A DNA stretch of 64,000 bases from an uncultured Acidobacteriia bacterium (GCA_903909435.1 CAIVVT010000288.1:1-64000), one strand, 5' to 3'; shown: positions 9,751 through 19,345, counted from the stretch's first letter. Notes: generated by a model from the letters alone, not told the origin. Made by a program: numbers and translations.

Positions 9751-10911
9751 CTACCACACCAGCACGTAGCTCTTGCCGGGCAACTGCTTCACCAAGCCCA
9801 TCAGTTCCAGATCGAACAGTACCGCGATCGTCTCCGACGCGCTTGCGCCGGGCAGTGCATCCAGCAAGTCGTCCAGTGGCGTCGGAGCATCGGGCCTCAG
9901 CTGCTTCACCACCCGTTTGGCGAGTTCCTTGGTCGCGGCCGGTGCCTCGCTATACGGCAATTCCTGCTGTGCCGGCGGCTCCCGTTCCTGGCGCGACGCG
10001 GCCAGTCGCAATCGAGCATCCTCAGGCAGTTCGTCGAGGATGTCGGAGGTCTGAATCACGAGGTGCGCGCCCTGTCGAATCAGTAAGTTCGGCCCGTAAC
10101 TCATCCCGGAGGTGATGTTGCCGGGCACCGCAAACACTTCCCTGCCCTGGTCCAGCGCCAGCCGGGCCGTGATCGACGAGCCGCTGTACTGTGCGCCCTC
10201 CACCACCACCACGCCCGCTGAAAGCCCGCTGATAATGCGGTTCCGCACCGGGAAATTCTGCGGATAAGCCGGTGAACCGAACGGGTATTCGCTGAGCAGC
10301 AGGCCGTCGAGCGCGATCCGGGCCGCCAACTTGCGGTTTTCGGTCGGGTAGATCAGGTCCAACCCGCAACCGAACACCGCGATGGTTCCACCTTGAACCT
10401 CCAATGAAGCCTCGTGGGCGGCCGTGTCGATGCCGCGCGCCATGCCGCTGGTCACGGTCACGCCCGCCGCACACAGTTCTGCCGAGATCTTCTGTGCAAC
10501 CGCCTTGCCGTAGGCCGTCGCGCGACGGCTGCCTATGATGGCGACCATCACGGTTTCCAGCAGTTCCAACCGGCCTTTGGCGAACATCGCGATCGGCGGA
10601 TCGTAGATTTGGCGGAGTTGCTCGGGGTACAACGGATCGTCGAAGGGGATGAGCGTTGCGCCGCACTGTTTCAGCCGCTCGTGCTGCGCCGCCGCCTCCT
10701 CGAAGGCGACGCCGCTCGCGAGGTTGCGCGCCGTGCCGCCATGCAACCCGAAGCTCTCCAACTCGCTGGCCGAGGCCCGGAACACGGCTTGCGGAGTTCC
10801 AAAGCGAGTTAGCAGATCGCGCGCCTTACGGGGGCCCAGGCCCACCGTCAGCGACAGCGCGAGCCAGTGCAGGGTGGCTTCTTCGGTTCGTACGGCGACG
10901 GCTGCGGTCAT
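9751..10911 (-). CDS. dprA: DNA-processing protein DprA (Smf)
   Basis: 386 residues. The start at 10911 is preferred over 11040 because AAGGAG precedes it and the family begins near TLHWLALSLTVGLGPRKA. Order of domains: N-terminal helix-hairpin-helix/SAM-like region; Rossmann fold with VAIIGSRRATAYG, SGMARGIDTAAH, FGCGLDLIYP and SEYPFGSPAYPQNFPVRNRIISGLS; and a C-terminal winged-helix domain (about 325-386) ending GKSYVLVW. DprA loads RecA on single-stranded DNA during transformation. It stands alone, divergent from the following 90-residue gene. Confidence 0.95.
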   Translation of the reverse strand: MTAAVAVRTEEATLHWLALSLTVGLGPRKARDLLTRFGTPQAVFRASASELESFGLHGGTARNLASGVAFEEAAAQHERLKQCGATLIPFDDPLYPEQLRQIYDPPIAMFAKGRLELLETVMVAIIGSRRATAYGKAVAQKISAELCAAGVTVTSGMARGIDTAAHEASLEVQGGTIAVFGCGLDLIYPTENRKLAARIALDGLLLSEYPFGSPAYPQNFPVRNRIISGLSAGVVVVEGAQYSGSSITARLALDQGREVFAVPGNITSGMSYGPNLLIRQGAHLVIQTSDILDELPEDARLRLAASRQEREPPAQQELPYSEAPAATKELAKRVVKQLRPDAPTPLDDLLDALPGASASETIAVLFDLELMGLVKQLPGKSYVLVW

Positions 10912-11074
10912 GCGCTCCTTCTCTTCCCTTGAGTGAGTGCGAGGACCTGCGCGGAATTCTCCGCGTGTTTCGCCAGCCCTTCGCAGATTCCGGAAACGAA
11001 CCGGAGCCACGGCACAGCCGATACGCCGCGCATCTCGCACTCAGCGTCCATCGCTGATAGGCTCTTTAGGAGTC

Positions 11075-11347
11075 ATGCGGCGAGACGAAGCGTTTTTTGG
11101 CGACCAGGATCTGGCGCTGATGTACATTGCGAAGCGGCTGCGGGAGGCCAAACGCCTGGAAGAGGTTTTGACGGCTGGTAACCTCGACTACCTGGTCGAA
11201 ACGGACACCTATCGCGGAGGCATCATTTTCGTCAGCGAGCGGGTTGGCGCTTTCTTCTACGTCCATCCCGATCACGAGGAAGCGTGCCGGGCCGTGATGG
11301 TTCAGAACCGCTTCAAACCCTATCTTGAGGCCAAACCGGAGGCCTGA
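11075..11347 (+). CDS. Small conserved-looking protein, possible DUF2007-like signal-transducing fold
   Basis: 90 residues from ATG 11075 (AGGAG immediately upstream); a longer in-frame extension back to 10937 overlaps the dprA start region and has arginine-rich, shadow-like composition, so it is rejected. The sequence (LMYIAKRLREAKRLEEVLTAGNLDYLVETD, later RVGAFFYVHPDHEEACRAVM) suggests an alpha/beta ferredoxin-like fold similar to small DUF2007 proteins. There is no signal peptide. It ends one base before the next gene begins, so the two are probably co-transcribed. Function unknown. Confidence 0.72.
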   Translation: MRRDEAFFGDQDLALMYIAKRLREAKRLEEVLTAGNLDYLVETDTYRGGIIFVSERVGAFFYVHPDHEEACRAVMVQNRFKPYLEAKPEA

Positions 11348-11348
11348 C

Positions 11349-12548
11349 ATGCCCGACCTGAACCGGCGTGCGTTCCTTGCTTCTGCCGCTGCGGCGCCGC
11401 TCGCCGCGAATTCTGCCGCCGATCCCCGCTACCAAATCGGCGCATATTACTTCCCCGACTATCACCTCGATCCGCGCAACGAGAAAGCCCACGGCAAGGG
11501 CTGGACCGAGTGGGAACTGGTGCGCGCCGCCCAACCCCGCTTTCCCGGCCACCGCCAGCCCAAGCGGCCGCTGTGGGGCTACGAGGATGAGGCGGATCCG
11601 CACGTCATGGCAAAGAAAATCGATGCGGCTGCGGACCATGCGCTGACGCACTGGATCTTCGACTGGTACCACTACAACGACGGTCCGTTCCTGAACCGCT
11701 GCCTGGACGAAGGCTTCCTGAAGGCGGCGAACAACAGCAGGCTCAAGTTCGCTTTGATGTGGGCCAATCACGACTGGCTGGACATCCAGCCTGCCAAGCG
11801 CAGTTCCCCGCCCCAGCTTCAATACTCTGGAGCCGTGACGCCGGCGGCCTTCGACCGGATTTCGGACCTGGTGGTGGAACGTTACTTCCAGCATCCTGCC
11901 CATTGGCGAATCGAAAACAAGCCCTACTTCTCCATTTACGAGACCTTCCGATTCGTCGAAGCGATGGGCGGCGCCGAGCCCGCCCGCGACGCACTGAGGC
12001 GTTTCCGCCAGAAGACGCGCGCTGCGGGGTTCGATGGCTTGCACCTCAACGCCGTCGCCTGGGGAGTGAAGATCCTGCCTGGCGAGAAGGCGCTGGAGAA
12101 CCCGAAGCAGATGCTAAAGTACCTGGGCTTCGACAGCGTGACGTCCTACGTCTGGATCCACCATACGCCGCTGAAAGAGTTCCCCGAGACGGCGTATCGG
12201 GGAGTGGCGGCGGACGCGATCCGCTACTGGAATGGCGCGGATGGGGAATTCGGATTGCCCTATCACCCCAACGTGACGATGGGTTGGGATTCGAGTCCGC
12301 GGACGTGCGCAACCGACCGCTTCGATCCCGTCGGGTATCCGTTCATGGCCACGCTTGGCGGGAACACCCCGGCCGCATTTCGGGACGCCCTGTCCTCGGC
12401 CAAAGCGTTCCTCGACGCGCGGCGCGGCCAACCGAAGATCCTGACTATCAACGCCTGGAACGAGTGGACGGAGGGCAGCTATCTGGAACCGGACACGGAG
12501 CATGGCTTGGGTTACCTGGAAGCGATCCGTTCCGTCTTTGCAGGCTAG
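11349..12548 (+). CDS. Exported WbsX/GH99-like family protein
   Basis: 399 residues, starting at ATG 11349, one base after the previous stop. The N-terminus (LNRRAFLASAAAAPLAA) is a Tat-like signal. The mature part matches WbsX-like proteins, a TIM-barrel family related to GH99 endo-mannosidases: IGAYYFPDYH, GKGWTEWELVRAA, HWIFDWYHYNDG, FALMWANHDW, KPYFSIYE and, near the end, TINAWNEWTEGSYLEPD. The last motif holds the paired acidic residues expected of this fold. It probably acts outside the cytoplasm on glycans; the bond cleaved is unknown. Confidence 0.85.
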   Translation: MPDLNRRAFLASAAAAPLAANSAADPRYQIGAYYFPDYHLDPRNEKAHGKGWTEWELVRAAQPRFPGHRQPKRPLWGYEDEADPHVMAKKIDAAADHALTHWIFDWYHYNDGPFLNRCLDEGFLKAANNSRLKFALMWANHDWLDIQPAKRSSPPQLQYSGAVTPAAFDRISDLVVERYFQHPAHWRIENKPYFSIYETFRFVEAMGGAEPARDALRRFRQKTRAAGFDGLHLNAVAWGVKILPGEKALENPKQMLKYLGFDSVTSYVWIHHTPLKEFPETAYRGVAADAIRYWNGADGEFGLPYHPNVTMGWDSSPRTCATDRFDPVGYPFMATLGGNTPAAFRDALSSAKAFLDARRGQPKILTINAWNEWTEGSYLEPDTEHGLGYLEAIRSVFAG

Positions 12549-12678
12549 GCGGGTGGGTTGAAGAGTATTCCTGCAGGAGCCAGTAACCCCGGCTGGGATC
12601 GACCGCGTCCAAGAGTTGAATTCAGGCGGAGATCCGACCGCCGGCGGCCGTTCGGGCCGCAACCGAGAGGAGCATTCC

Positions 12679-13521
12679 ATGAAGAGTTTCGCATGGGTGA
12701 TTGGCGGTTTCGCGCTGGCCGCGACCTTGTGGGCCGGCGACGTATGGAAGGACAAGAAGCCAGCCGACTGGCAGGAAAAGGACCTTCAGAAGTTCCTGAC
12801 TAAGTCGCCCTGGTCCAAGACGGTGCCGATGCAAATGGATCCCAGCCGGATGGGCGGCGGCGGCCGCGGGAACCGCGGCGGAGGCGGCTACGGTGGTGGT
12901 ATGGGCGGAGGCGGGGGCTACGGCGGAGGCGGCGGCATGGGCGGCGGTGGCGGCATGGGTGGGATGGGTGGCGGCGGCGGCCGCGGCATGGGCGGCGGTG
13001 GCGGCCGGGGTGGAATGGGCGGCGAAGGCGGAGGCATGGAAGGCGGCGGTGGCATGCCCGAATTGCCGGCGGCCGTCGTTCGTTGGGAAAGTGCACCCCT
13101 CGTCCGCGAAGCCAACGCGCGCTCCGAATCCAAGGAGTTCAACACTGCGGTGGCGGGCTTCTCGAAAGATTACTACGTCGTTTCGGTGACCACGGTTGGA
13201 CCCGAGCGGCAGGGAGGCTGGCAAGGCGGCGGGGCCCGGCAGGAGGATCCCCAACAAGCCGAAGAGCGCCGTACTCAAATGCAGGCCCGTTTGCTTGCGG
13301 CTACGTCCCTGCGACGCGGCGGGACCGAGTCGCGCGCTCCGGAGCGCGTTGAAACGCTGAAGGATTCGAACGGCCGTGTTCTCCTATTCCTGTTCCCGCG
13401 CGCACTGGCGCTCGAGAATGGCGAAAAGGACCTGAACTTCGAAACGGCGCTTGGCCCTATGGTCATCAAAGCGAAGTTCAACCTGAAGGAAATGACGCAG
13501 GGCTCTCTTCAGGGGCTGTAG
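12679..13521 (+). CDS. Secreted glycine-rich protein of unknown function
   Basis: 280 residues from ATG 12679, preceded by GAGGAG at good spacing. There is a signal peptide (FAWVIGGFALAATLWAGD), then a segment KPADWQEKDLQKFLTKSPWSKTV that resembles the opening of a family of exported acidobacterial proteins (from memory). About residues 58-130 are low-complexity G/M/Y/R repeats. The C-terminal ~145 residues look globular: a beta-rich domain with VSVTTVGPERQGG and ending in TALGPMVIKAKFNLKEMTQ. No catalytic motif is seen. The downstream neighbour is convergent leuD. Confidence 0.75.
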   Translation: MKSFAWVIGGFALAATLWAGDVWKDKKPADWQEKDLQKFLTKSPWSKTVPMQMDPSRMGGGGRGNRGGGGYGGGMGGGGGYGGGGGMGGGGGMGGMGGGGGRGMGGGGGRGGMGGEGGGMEGGGGMPELPAAVVRWESAPLVREANARSESKEFNTAVAGFSKDYYVVSVTTVGPERQGGWQGGGARQEDPQQAEERRTQMQARLLAATSLRRGGTESRAPERVETLKDSNGRVLLFLFPRALALENGEKDLNFETALGPMVIKAKFNLKEMTQGSLQGL

Positions 13522-13538
13522 ACAGAATCAAAATGGGG

Positions 13539-13579
13539 ACGGGCAGGAAGGAGGCGCGTTGGCCTTCGTTCCTGCCCGT
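13539..13579. terminator. Inverted repeat between convergent genes, possible two-way terminator
   Basis: Arms ACGGGCAGGAA (13539-13549) and TTCCTGCCCGT (13569-13579) are perfectly complementary over 11 bases around a 19-base loop, between the convergent glycine-rich gene and leuD. There is no T run on either side, so intrinsic termination is only plausible. Confidence 0.5.
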
Positions 13580-13617
13580 TCTGCGCTCACACTGACTTTA
13601 GGCGGATCGCCCCGGAC

Positions 13618-14223
13618 TTACGCCGTGGCGAGCGTCGATAGCTTGGACTCACGCGTCGCTTCGAAAGCGGCGATGGCGTCCGTCTTTTTGAGTATGTAGC
13701 CGAGTTCGTCCACGCCTTCCAGCAGGCAGGTTTTCGAAAACGCATCGACCGGGAACTGAGTCGTCTCACCCGCCGCATAGGTCAGCGTCTGGCTGGCAAG
13801 GTCCAACTTCACTGTCCCCGATGCCGCCGTTGCCAGCAGTCTCGCGTGGACCTCAGGCGAAACCTCGATCGGCAGCAAGCCGTTCTTCAGCGAGTTGTTC
13901 TTGAAAATGTCGGCGAAACTTGTGGAGATAATCGCGCGAAACCCAAACTGCGTCAGCGCCCATGGGGCATGTTCGCGGGAGGAGCCACAGCCGAAATTGT
14001 CGCCTGCCACCAGCACGTGGCGCTCCTTGGCGCCGGGCTGGTTCAAAATGAAGTCCGGCTTCGGACTACCCTCCGCGTCGTAGCGGTAGTCGTAGAAGAG
14101 CTGGTCTCCCAACCCCGCCTTGGAGATGGTCTTGAGGAAGCGCGCCGGGATGATCTGGTCCGTGTCGATGTTATCGACGGGGAAGATGACGACCTGGCTT
14201 TCGAATGCAGTGATCTTTTCCAT
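13618..14223 (-). CDS. leuD: 3-isopropylmalate dehydratase small subunit
   Basis: 201 residues, normal length. The swivel-domain signatures are present: [18 protein letters not shown] near the N-terminus, [20 protein letters not shown], and the later [20 protein letters not shown]. With LeuC it isomerises 2-isopropylmalate to 3-isopropylmalate in leucine synthesis. It lies 24 bases after leuC and is the last gene of the leu run. A hairpin lies just beyond its stop. Confidence 0.97.
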   Translation of the reverse strand: MEKITAFESQVVIFPVDNIDTDQIIPARFLKTISKAGLGDQLFYDYRYDAEGSPKPDFILNQPGAKERHVLVAGDNFGCGSSREHAPWALTQFGFRAIISTSFADIFKNNSLKNGLLPIEVSPEVHARLLATAASGTVKLDLASQTLTYAAGETTQFPVDAFSKTCLLEGVDELGYILKKTDAIAAFEATRESKLSTLATA

Positions 14224-14247
14224 TTTCTTGTCTCCTCGACTGGGGCT

Positions 14248-15657
14248 CTAGCGGAGCAGAGTTCGCGGGTCCGTCACGACGCCGTTCACGGCGCTGGCTG
14301 CGGCGGTCTGCGGGCTCGCCAGGAACGTGCGGGCACCCTTGCCCTGACGCCCTTCGAAGTTGCGGTTTGACGTAGAAACGCTGTATTGGCCGGGCTGAAG
14401 CTGGTCGCCGTTCATGGCGATGCACATGGAACAGCCCGCTTCGCGCCACTCGGCGCCGGCTTCGCGGAAGATCTTGTCCAGGCCTTCGGCTTCGGCCGCG
14501 CGCTTGATCGGCTGCGAGCCTGGGACCACGAGCACCCGCACGTTCGGGCTCACTTTACGACCCTTCAAAATCGATGCGGCGGCGCGCAGATCCGAGAGCC
14601 GCGAGTTTGTGCAGCTCCCGATGAAGACGACGTTGACGGAGTGGCCCAGCAGCGGCTTGCCCGGCTCGAGATCCATGTAGCGCAGGGCCTTGGCGAGGGT
14701 CTCGCGCTCGGCCAGGTCGCCGATCCCGGCGGGGTCCGGCACGGAGCCGGTGATGGCCATGCCCATGCCAGGGTTGTTGCCGAAGGTGATCATCGGCTCC
14801 AGGCTGGATGCGTCGATGGTCGTTTCCAGATCGTAAGTCGCACCCTCGTCTGTTGGCAGCGACTTCCAGCGGGCGAGAGCGGCATCCCAATCGGCGCCCT
14901 TAGGCGCGGCGGGGCGGCCATTCAGATAGTTGTAAGTGATGTCGTCGGGCGCGACCAGACCGGCGCGGGCGCCTGCCTCAATGGACATGTTGCACACCGT
15001 CATGCGCTCCTCCATGGAGAGCGCGCGGATGGCCGAGCCGGAGTATTCGAACACGCAGCCGGTGCCGCCGCCGATGCCGATCTTCGCGATCAGGGCGAGG
15101 ATGATGTCCTTGGCCTCGACGCCTGGGCGCAGCGTGCCATCCACCTTCACTGCAAAGCTCTTCGACTTGCGCTGCAGCAGGCACTGCGTCGCCAGCACGT
15201 GCTCGACTTCGCTGGTCCCGATGCCGAACGCAAGCGCGCCGAACGCGCCGTGAGTAGCGGTGTGAGAGTCGCCGCAGACCACGGTCATGCCCGGCTGCGT
15301 GTAGCCGTTCTCCGGGCCGACCACGTGGACGATGCCGTTGCGATTGCTGAAGTAGTCGAACAGCGGGATGCCAAACTCCCTGCAATTCACACTGAGCTGT
15401 TCGACCTGGGCCCGGGCGATCGTGTCCACGATCGGCAGGGACTTGTCCGTGGTCGGCGTCGAGTGGTCGCAGGTCGCGATGGTCAGATCGGGCCGGCGTA
15501 CTTTCAATCCGCGTTCGCGCAGGCCGGAGAAGGCCTGGGGCGAGGTGACTTCATGCACGAGATGCAGGTCGATGTAGAGCAGCGCGGGAGCGCCCTGCGG
15601 CTCGTCTACGACGTGCGAATCCCAGAGTTTTTCGATGATGGTGCGGGGACGGGACAT
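14248..15657 (-). CDS. leuC: 3-isopropylmalate dehydratase large subunit
   Basis: 469 residues from ATG 15657; the upstream 18-residue extension to 15711 is not family-like. The aconitase-type 4Fe-4S cysteines are visible in [14 protein letters not shown] and in [45 protein letters not shown] is the typical substrate/cofactor region. It pairs with the downstream leuD. The upstream gap to leuB is 118 bases and contains a hairpin at 15700-15734. Confidence 0.97.
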   Translation of the reverse strand: MSRPRTIIEKLWDSHVVDEPQGAPALLYIDLHLVHEVTSPQAFSGLRERGLKVRRPDLTIATCDHSTPTTDKSLPIVDTIARAQVEQLSVNCREFGIPLFDYFSNRNGIVHVVGPENGYTQPGMTVVCGDSHTATHGAFGALAFGIGTSEVEHVLATQCLLQRKSKSFAVKVDGTLRPGVEAKDIILALIAKIGIGGGTGCVFEYSGSAIRALSMEERMTVCNMSIEAGARAGLVAPDDITYNYLNGRPAAPKGADWDAALARWKSLPTDEGATYDLETTIDASSLEPMITFGNNPGMGMAITGSVPDPAGIGDLAERETLAKALRYMDLEPGKPLLGHSVNVVFIGSCTNSRLSDLRAAASILKGRKVSPNVRVLVVPGSQPIKRAAEAEGLDKIFREAGAEWREAGCSMCIAMNGDQLQPGQYSVSTSNRNFEGRQGKGARTFLASPQTAAASAVNGVVTDPRTLLR

Positions 15658-15699
15658 GGTGTTCAGTGCCAATCTTTCTATTCCGGTTGCGAGACCAGA

Positions 15700-15734
15700 G
15701 GCCCCGCGCAATTCGCTAAGTTAGTTGCGGGGCC
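15700..15734. repeat. Hairpin in leuB-leuC gap
   Basis: GGCCCCGC(G)CAA (15700-15711) pairs with TTGCGGGGCC (15725-15734) with one bulged G and a 13-base loop. It has no T run, so it may be an mRNA-stability or attenuation element of the leu transcript rather than a terminator. Confidence 0.45.
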
Positions 15735-15775
15735 TGGAGTCCCCGCGCGGCTCTGAAGAGCCGGCCCACTAGGAG

Positions 15776-16858
15776 CTAAAGCGCCTCGCAGATGGCGTCG
15801 CCGACTTGCGTTGTCGTCGCGGACGCGCCTTTCGGTTTCAGGTCGGCCGTCACGCGGCCACTATCGAGAATTGTCTCAATGGCCCGGTTGACCGCCGCCG
15901 CTTCTTCCATCAAGCCGAAGCTGTATTCGAGCATGGCCGCGACGCTGCCGATCGCCCCCAGCGGGTTGGCTTTGTCCTGACCCGCGATGTCCGGGGCGGA
16001 GCCGTGCACGGGCTCGTACAGGCCGGTGAAAGCACCCGAGGGGCGCTTCTCGCCGAGCGAGGCGGAGGGCAGCATGCCGATGGAGCCGGCGATCACCGCG
16101 CCCTCGTCGCTCAGGATGTCGCCGAACATGTTCTCGGTAACCACGATGTCGAAGCGCCGCGGGTTCAACACCAGTTGCATGGCGCAGTTGTCCACCAGCA
16201 CATGCTCGAGTTCGACGTCCGGGTAACCGGCGGCGACTTCGACCATCACCTTGCGCCAGAGCTGCGAAGTCTCGAGCACGTTCGACTTGTCAACCGAGGA
16301 AACCTTCTTGCGGCGCTGCGTCGCAAGGTGGAACGCCATGCGCCCGATGCGCGCGATTTCCGAGCGCGTGTAGGTCATCGTATTGGTGCCGCGTTCGGTG
16401 TCGCCGGAGCCCTCGATGCCGCGCGGAGTGCCATAGTAGATACCGCCCGTCAACTCGCGCACGATGATCATGTCGGTGCCTTCGACGCGCTCGTTCTTTA
16501 GCGGCGAAGAGTCGATCAGCGAGCGGTAAGTGCGCACGGGACGGAGGTTGGCGTAGACTCCCAGAATCTTGCGAATGCCGAGCAAGCCGCGCTCGGGACG
16601 CTGCAGAGGCGGGGCGTTATCGAACTCCGGCAGGCCGACCGCGCCGAGCAATGTGGCATCGGCTTCGCCCGCCAGGCGAGCGGTCTCGTCGGGCATCGGC
16701 TGGCCCGTTTTATGAATGGCGATACCGCCGAGCAGCCCCTCGGTGAGATCGAGCGTGTGGGAGAACTTCTCCACTACGCGGCGGAGCACCTTCACGGCCT
16801 CCCGCGTGACTTCGGTCCCGATACCGTCACCGGGCAGCGCCAACACTTTCAACTGCAT
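15776..16858 (-). CDS. leuB: 3-isopropylmalate dehydrogenase
   Basis: 360 residues, normal length. Isocitrate/isopropylmalate dehydrogenase features in order: LALPGDGIGTEVTREAVKVL at the N-terminus, substrate arginines in RPERGLLGIRKILGVYANLRPVR, VRELTGGIYYGTPRG, DKSNVLETSQLWRK, VDNCAMQLVLNPRRFDIVVTENMFGDILSDE, and the NAD site in EPVHGSAPDIAGQDKANPLG. It oxidises and decarboxylates 3-isopropylmalate. It is second in the leu run; a dispersed repeat sits between it and leuA. Confidence 0.97.
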   Translation of the reverse strand: MQLKVLALPGDGIGTEVTREAVKVLRRVVEKFSHTLDLTEGLLGGIAIHKTGQPMPDETARLAGEADATLLGAVGLPEFDNAPPLQRPERGLLGIRKILGVYANLRPVRTYRSLIDSSPLKNERVEGTDMIIVRELTGGIYYGTPRGIEGSGDTERGTNTMTYTRSEIARIGRMAFHLATQRRKKVSSVDKSNVLETSQLWRKVMVEVAAGYPDVELEHVLVDNCAMQLVLNPRRFDIVVTENMFGDILSDEGAVIAGSIGMLPSASLGEKRPSGAFTGLYEPVHGSAPDIAGQDKANPLGAIGSVAAMLEYSFGLMEEAAAVNRAIETILDSGRVTADLKPKGASATTTQVGDAICEAL

Positions 16859-16927
16859 GTATCTATTATCAACTCCTCAATCCCGGGCCGGTCAGGGCAG
16901 ACCTAACTCATCGGCGCTCCAAGGTAC

Positions 16928-16964
16928 ACAGCCGCGAACGACCGAGAGCGGTCAGGTCCGCTGA
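16928..16964 (+). repeat. Copy of dispersed intergenic repeat (copy A)
   Basis: Contains GCCGCGAACGACCGAGAGCG followed by GTCAGGTCCGC, matching copies at 19411-19450 and in 36555-36765. It lies in the 167-base leuA-leuB gap. Confidence 0.6.
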
Positions 16965-17025
16965 TTGCCAATGCCCCTTCGCGGCCGTAACTCCAGGCTC
17001 GCGTGTTTTCGGGCCAAGGGGCCGC

Positions 17026-18228
17026 TTACCCCCCCGCGACGGCGGTGTCGGTCTTCATTCGCTCGCTGGCTTTCAGCGTAAGCAGAATCGCCAGGATCTC
17101 CTGATCCGACACGTTCTTCTTACGGTCTGCAATCTCGATGAAGCCCTTGTAGACGACGTCCAGCTCTTCCTTGGAAACCGGGTATCCGAGGTGTTCGCAT
17201 TTGGACCGCAGCGCGTGACGGCCGCTGTGCTTGCCGAGCACCAGGCGCCCCTCAGGGATGCCGATGCTCTTCGGATCGATGATCTCGTAAGTGGACTTGT
17301 TCTTCAGGTAGCCGTCCTGGTGGATGCCCGCCTCGTGAGCGAAAGCGTTCAGTCCGACGATGGCCTTGTTCGGCTGCGGGCCAAACGCGATGTATTCGGT
17401 GAGCAGCTTGCTCGCCGGATACAGGTGCTGAGCGTGAATACCGGTCGTGTAGGGCAGTTGATCGTGCCGTACGCGGAAGGCCATCACGACCTCTTCCAGC
17501 GCGCAGTTGCCGGCACGCTCCCCGATACCGTTGATGGTGCATTCGATCTGGCGGGCACCCGCAACCACGGCCGCGATGGAGTTCGCCGTCGCCAGGCCCA
17601 GGTCGTCGTGGCAGTGCACGCTGATGATGGCCGTGTCGCCCACGGCCTTAACCATGCGATCGATCAGGATCGCATACTCCTGCGGCACCGAAAACCCCAC
17701 GGTATCTGGAAGATTCACGGTCGTGGCCCCCGCGGCAACCACCGCGCGAGTCACCTGCTCCAGATAGTCGTAGTCGGTGCGCGTGGCGTCTTCGGCGGAG
17801 AACTCGACGTCGTCGGTAAACTGGCGCGCCAGTTCCACGGCCGCACAGGCTTCTTCCAGCACCTGCTGGCGGGACTTCTTCAACTTGAACTCAAGATGGA
17901 TGTCGCTGGTGGCGATGAAGGTGTGAATGCGCGGCCGCCGCGCGGGTTCCAGCGCACTGGCCGCGCGCTGCACGTCTAGCGTGCAGGACCGCGCCAGCGC
18001 CGCGACACGGACCCAAGGCAGCTCGTTTGCCACCGAACGGACCGCTTCGAAGTCGCCCTCGGAGGCGATGGGGAAACCCGCCTCCAGGATGTCCACGCCC
18101 AGTTCCGCCAGTTTGTGCGCCATGCGGAGTTTTTCGGGAACATTCATGCTGCATCCGGGCGACTGCTCACCATCCCGGAGCGTAGTGTCAAAGATAACGA
18201 CGCGATTCTTGTCCTGCGTCTCAGCCAT
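17026..18228 (-). CDS. leuA: 2-isopropylmalate synthase, short form without C-terminal regulatory domain
   Basis: 400 residues from ATG 18228, chosen because the family starts near [24 protein letters not shown] lies 12 bases upstream. The HMGL-like TIM barrel is complete, with the DTTLRDGEQ metal/substrate motif, [33 protein letters not shown] and [19 protein letters not shown]. Typical LeuA proteins run to ~510 residues and end in a leucine-binding LeuA_dimer domain; this one stops at residue 400 and the following 167 bases encode nothing like it in the direct frame. It is therefore predicted to lack leucine feedback inhibition. A homocitrate- or citramalate-type specificity cannot be excluded, but the leu context supports leuA. 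Confidence 0.93.
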   Translation of the reverse strand: MAETQDKNRVVIFDTTLRDGEQSPGCSMNVPEKLRMAHKLAELGVDILEAGFPIASEGDFEAVRSVANELPWVRVAALARSCTLDVQRAASALEPARRPRIHTFIATSDIHLEFKLKKSRQQVLEEACAAVELARQFTDDVEFSAEDATRTDYDYLEQVTRAVVAAGATTVNLPDTVGFSVPQEYAILIDRMVKAVGDTAIISVHCHDDLGLATANSIAAVVAGARQIECTINGIGERAGNCALEEVVMAFRVRHDQLPYTTGIHAQHLYPASKLLTEYIAFGPQPNKAIVGLNAFAHEAGIHQDGYLKNKSTYEIIDPKSIGIPEGRLVLGKHSGRHALRSKCEHLGYPVSKEELDVVYKGFIEIADRKKNVSDQEILAILLTLKASERMKTDTAVAGG

Positions 18229-18332
18229 GGGTATAAGGCTCTCCTTTTTGCCGGAATGCGGATGAAGGACATCCGGATACGGGTGATCCAACCGAGCGGC
18301 CTGTTTCTCCGGCACGGCTGGCGACTTTTCCT

Positions 18333-18361
18333 ATTGTCCGCGTGCGGCTACGATAGCACAA
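18333..18361 (-). promoter_or_regulatory. Predicted leuA promoter overlapping a small palindrome
   Basis: On the minus strand TTGTGC (18356-18361) and GACAAT (18333-18338) are 17 bases apart. A GCAC-N9-GTGC palindrome (18356-18372) overlaps the -35 and lies between the divergent leuA and LysR genes, where a LysR operator would be expected. Confidence 0.5.
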
Positions 18362-18454
18362 ATTTATAGTGCAGCATTTTCGCATAAGGGGATCGAATTT
18401 GATAAACTCTGCAAATGCTGGGTCGTGCTCATATTCGAAATCTAAGGATCAACG

Positions 18455-19345
18455 ATGGAACTGTATCCGCTTAAGGTCTTTCTGACGGTCGCCACGGAGC
18501 GCAGTTTTTCGCGGGCCGGTGAGAAGCTGCTTCGGACGCAGCCTGCGATTTCGCTTGCGGTGCAGCGACTGGAACACGAATTGGGCGAGAAACTACTCGA
18601 CCGGACCGGTCGCGAAATGATCCTGACCGATTCAGGGAAAATTGTACTGGAGTTTTGCAGGCGCTTTGAGAACCTCGAACGCGAGATGGAAAACTCGCTG
18701 GCCGAATTGCGCGATATGGCGTCGGGGCGGCTCGTGATCGGCGCAAATGAGACCACCTCCCTCTACCTGATGCAGCACATTGTGAGCTACCGCCGGCAAT
18801 ACCCAAAGGTAAAAGTGCAGGTGCGGCGCTCGCTGTCCAGCCGTATTCCCGCGCAGTTGATCGACGGCGATCTGGAACTGGGCGTGATCACTTACGATCC
18901 GGAAGACGACCGGTTGGAGTCGAGGATCATCTTCAGCGATCACCTCTGCTTTCTCGTTAGCCCGGGGCACCGCTTCGCGCATCGCGAGTCGGTCTCGATC
19001 CGCGAACTGGGGATGGAAACTTTCATTGCTCACAACGTGTTCTCGCCCTATCGCGACGTGGTGCTGAAGGCCTTTCAGCGGGCGAAAGTGCCACTCAACA
19101 TGGACGTCGAAATGCCAACCGTCGAGACCATCCGCAAGATGGTGGCACGCAACGAAGGGGTCGCGTTCCTGCCCAAGATGTGCGTGGAGAACGACTTCGA
19201 GCAAGGCACGCTGAAGGAGGTCCGGGTAGAGGAACTCAGCATGGAGCGTAAGATCAGGTTGGTCTACCCGGCCCGCCGCGCGCTGAGCCATGCCGCCCGT
19301 GCGTTCCTGGAAATCGTGATCGGTCCGAGCGGGGCGACGATTTAG
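18455..19345 (+). CDS. LysR-family transcriptional regulator
   Basis: 296 residues, the standard LysR length. The N-terminal winged helix-turn-helix (about residues 4-62) reads LKVFLTVATERSFSRAGEKL then TQPAISLAVQRLEHELGEKL, and the periplasmic-binding-like effector domain follows (ASGRLVIGANETTSLYL through RVEELSMERKIRLVYPARR). It is divergent from leuA with 226 bases between start codons. That arrangement is typical of a LysR regulator of its neighbour, so control of leuABCD in response to a pathway intermediate is likely but unproven. A short form of LeuA would make transcriptional control more important. Confidence 0.93.
   Translation: MELYPLKVFLTVATERSFSRAGEKLLRTQPAISLAVQRLEHELGEKLLDRTGREMILTDSGKIVLEFCRRFENLEREMENSLAELRDMASGRLVIGANETTSLYLMQHIVSYRRQYPKVKVQVRRSLSSRIPAQLIDGDLELGVITYDPEDDRLESRIIFSDHLCFLVSPGHRFAHRESVSIRELGMETFIAHNVFSPYRDVVLKAFQRAKVPLNMDVEMPTVETIRKMVARNEGVAFLPKMCVENDFEQGTLKEVRVEELSMERKIRLVYPARRALSHAARAFLEIVIGPSGATI

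Noticed and set aside
15700-15734. leuB-leuC intrinsic terminator
   Set aside because: Strong hairpin but no T run, and leuC starts only ~40 bases upstream of it; leuB and leuC probably share a transcript.
14386-15756. 456-residue plus-strand ORF antisense to leuC
   Set aside because: leuC on the minus strand is unmistakable; the antisense frame has no recognisable domain.
18229-18332. Leucine leader peptide or T-box in the leuA leader
   Set aside because: No run of Leu codons and no T-box motif in the ~100-base leader.
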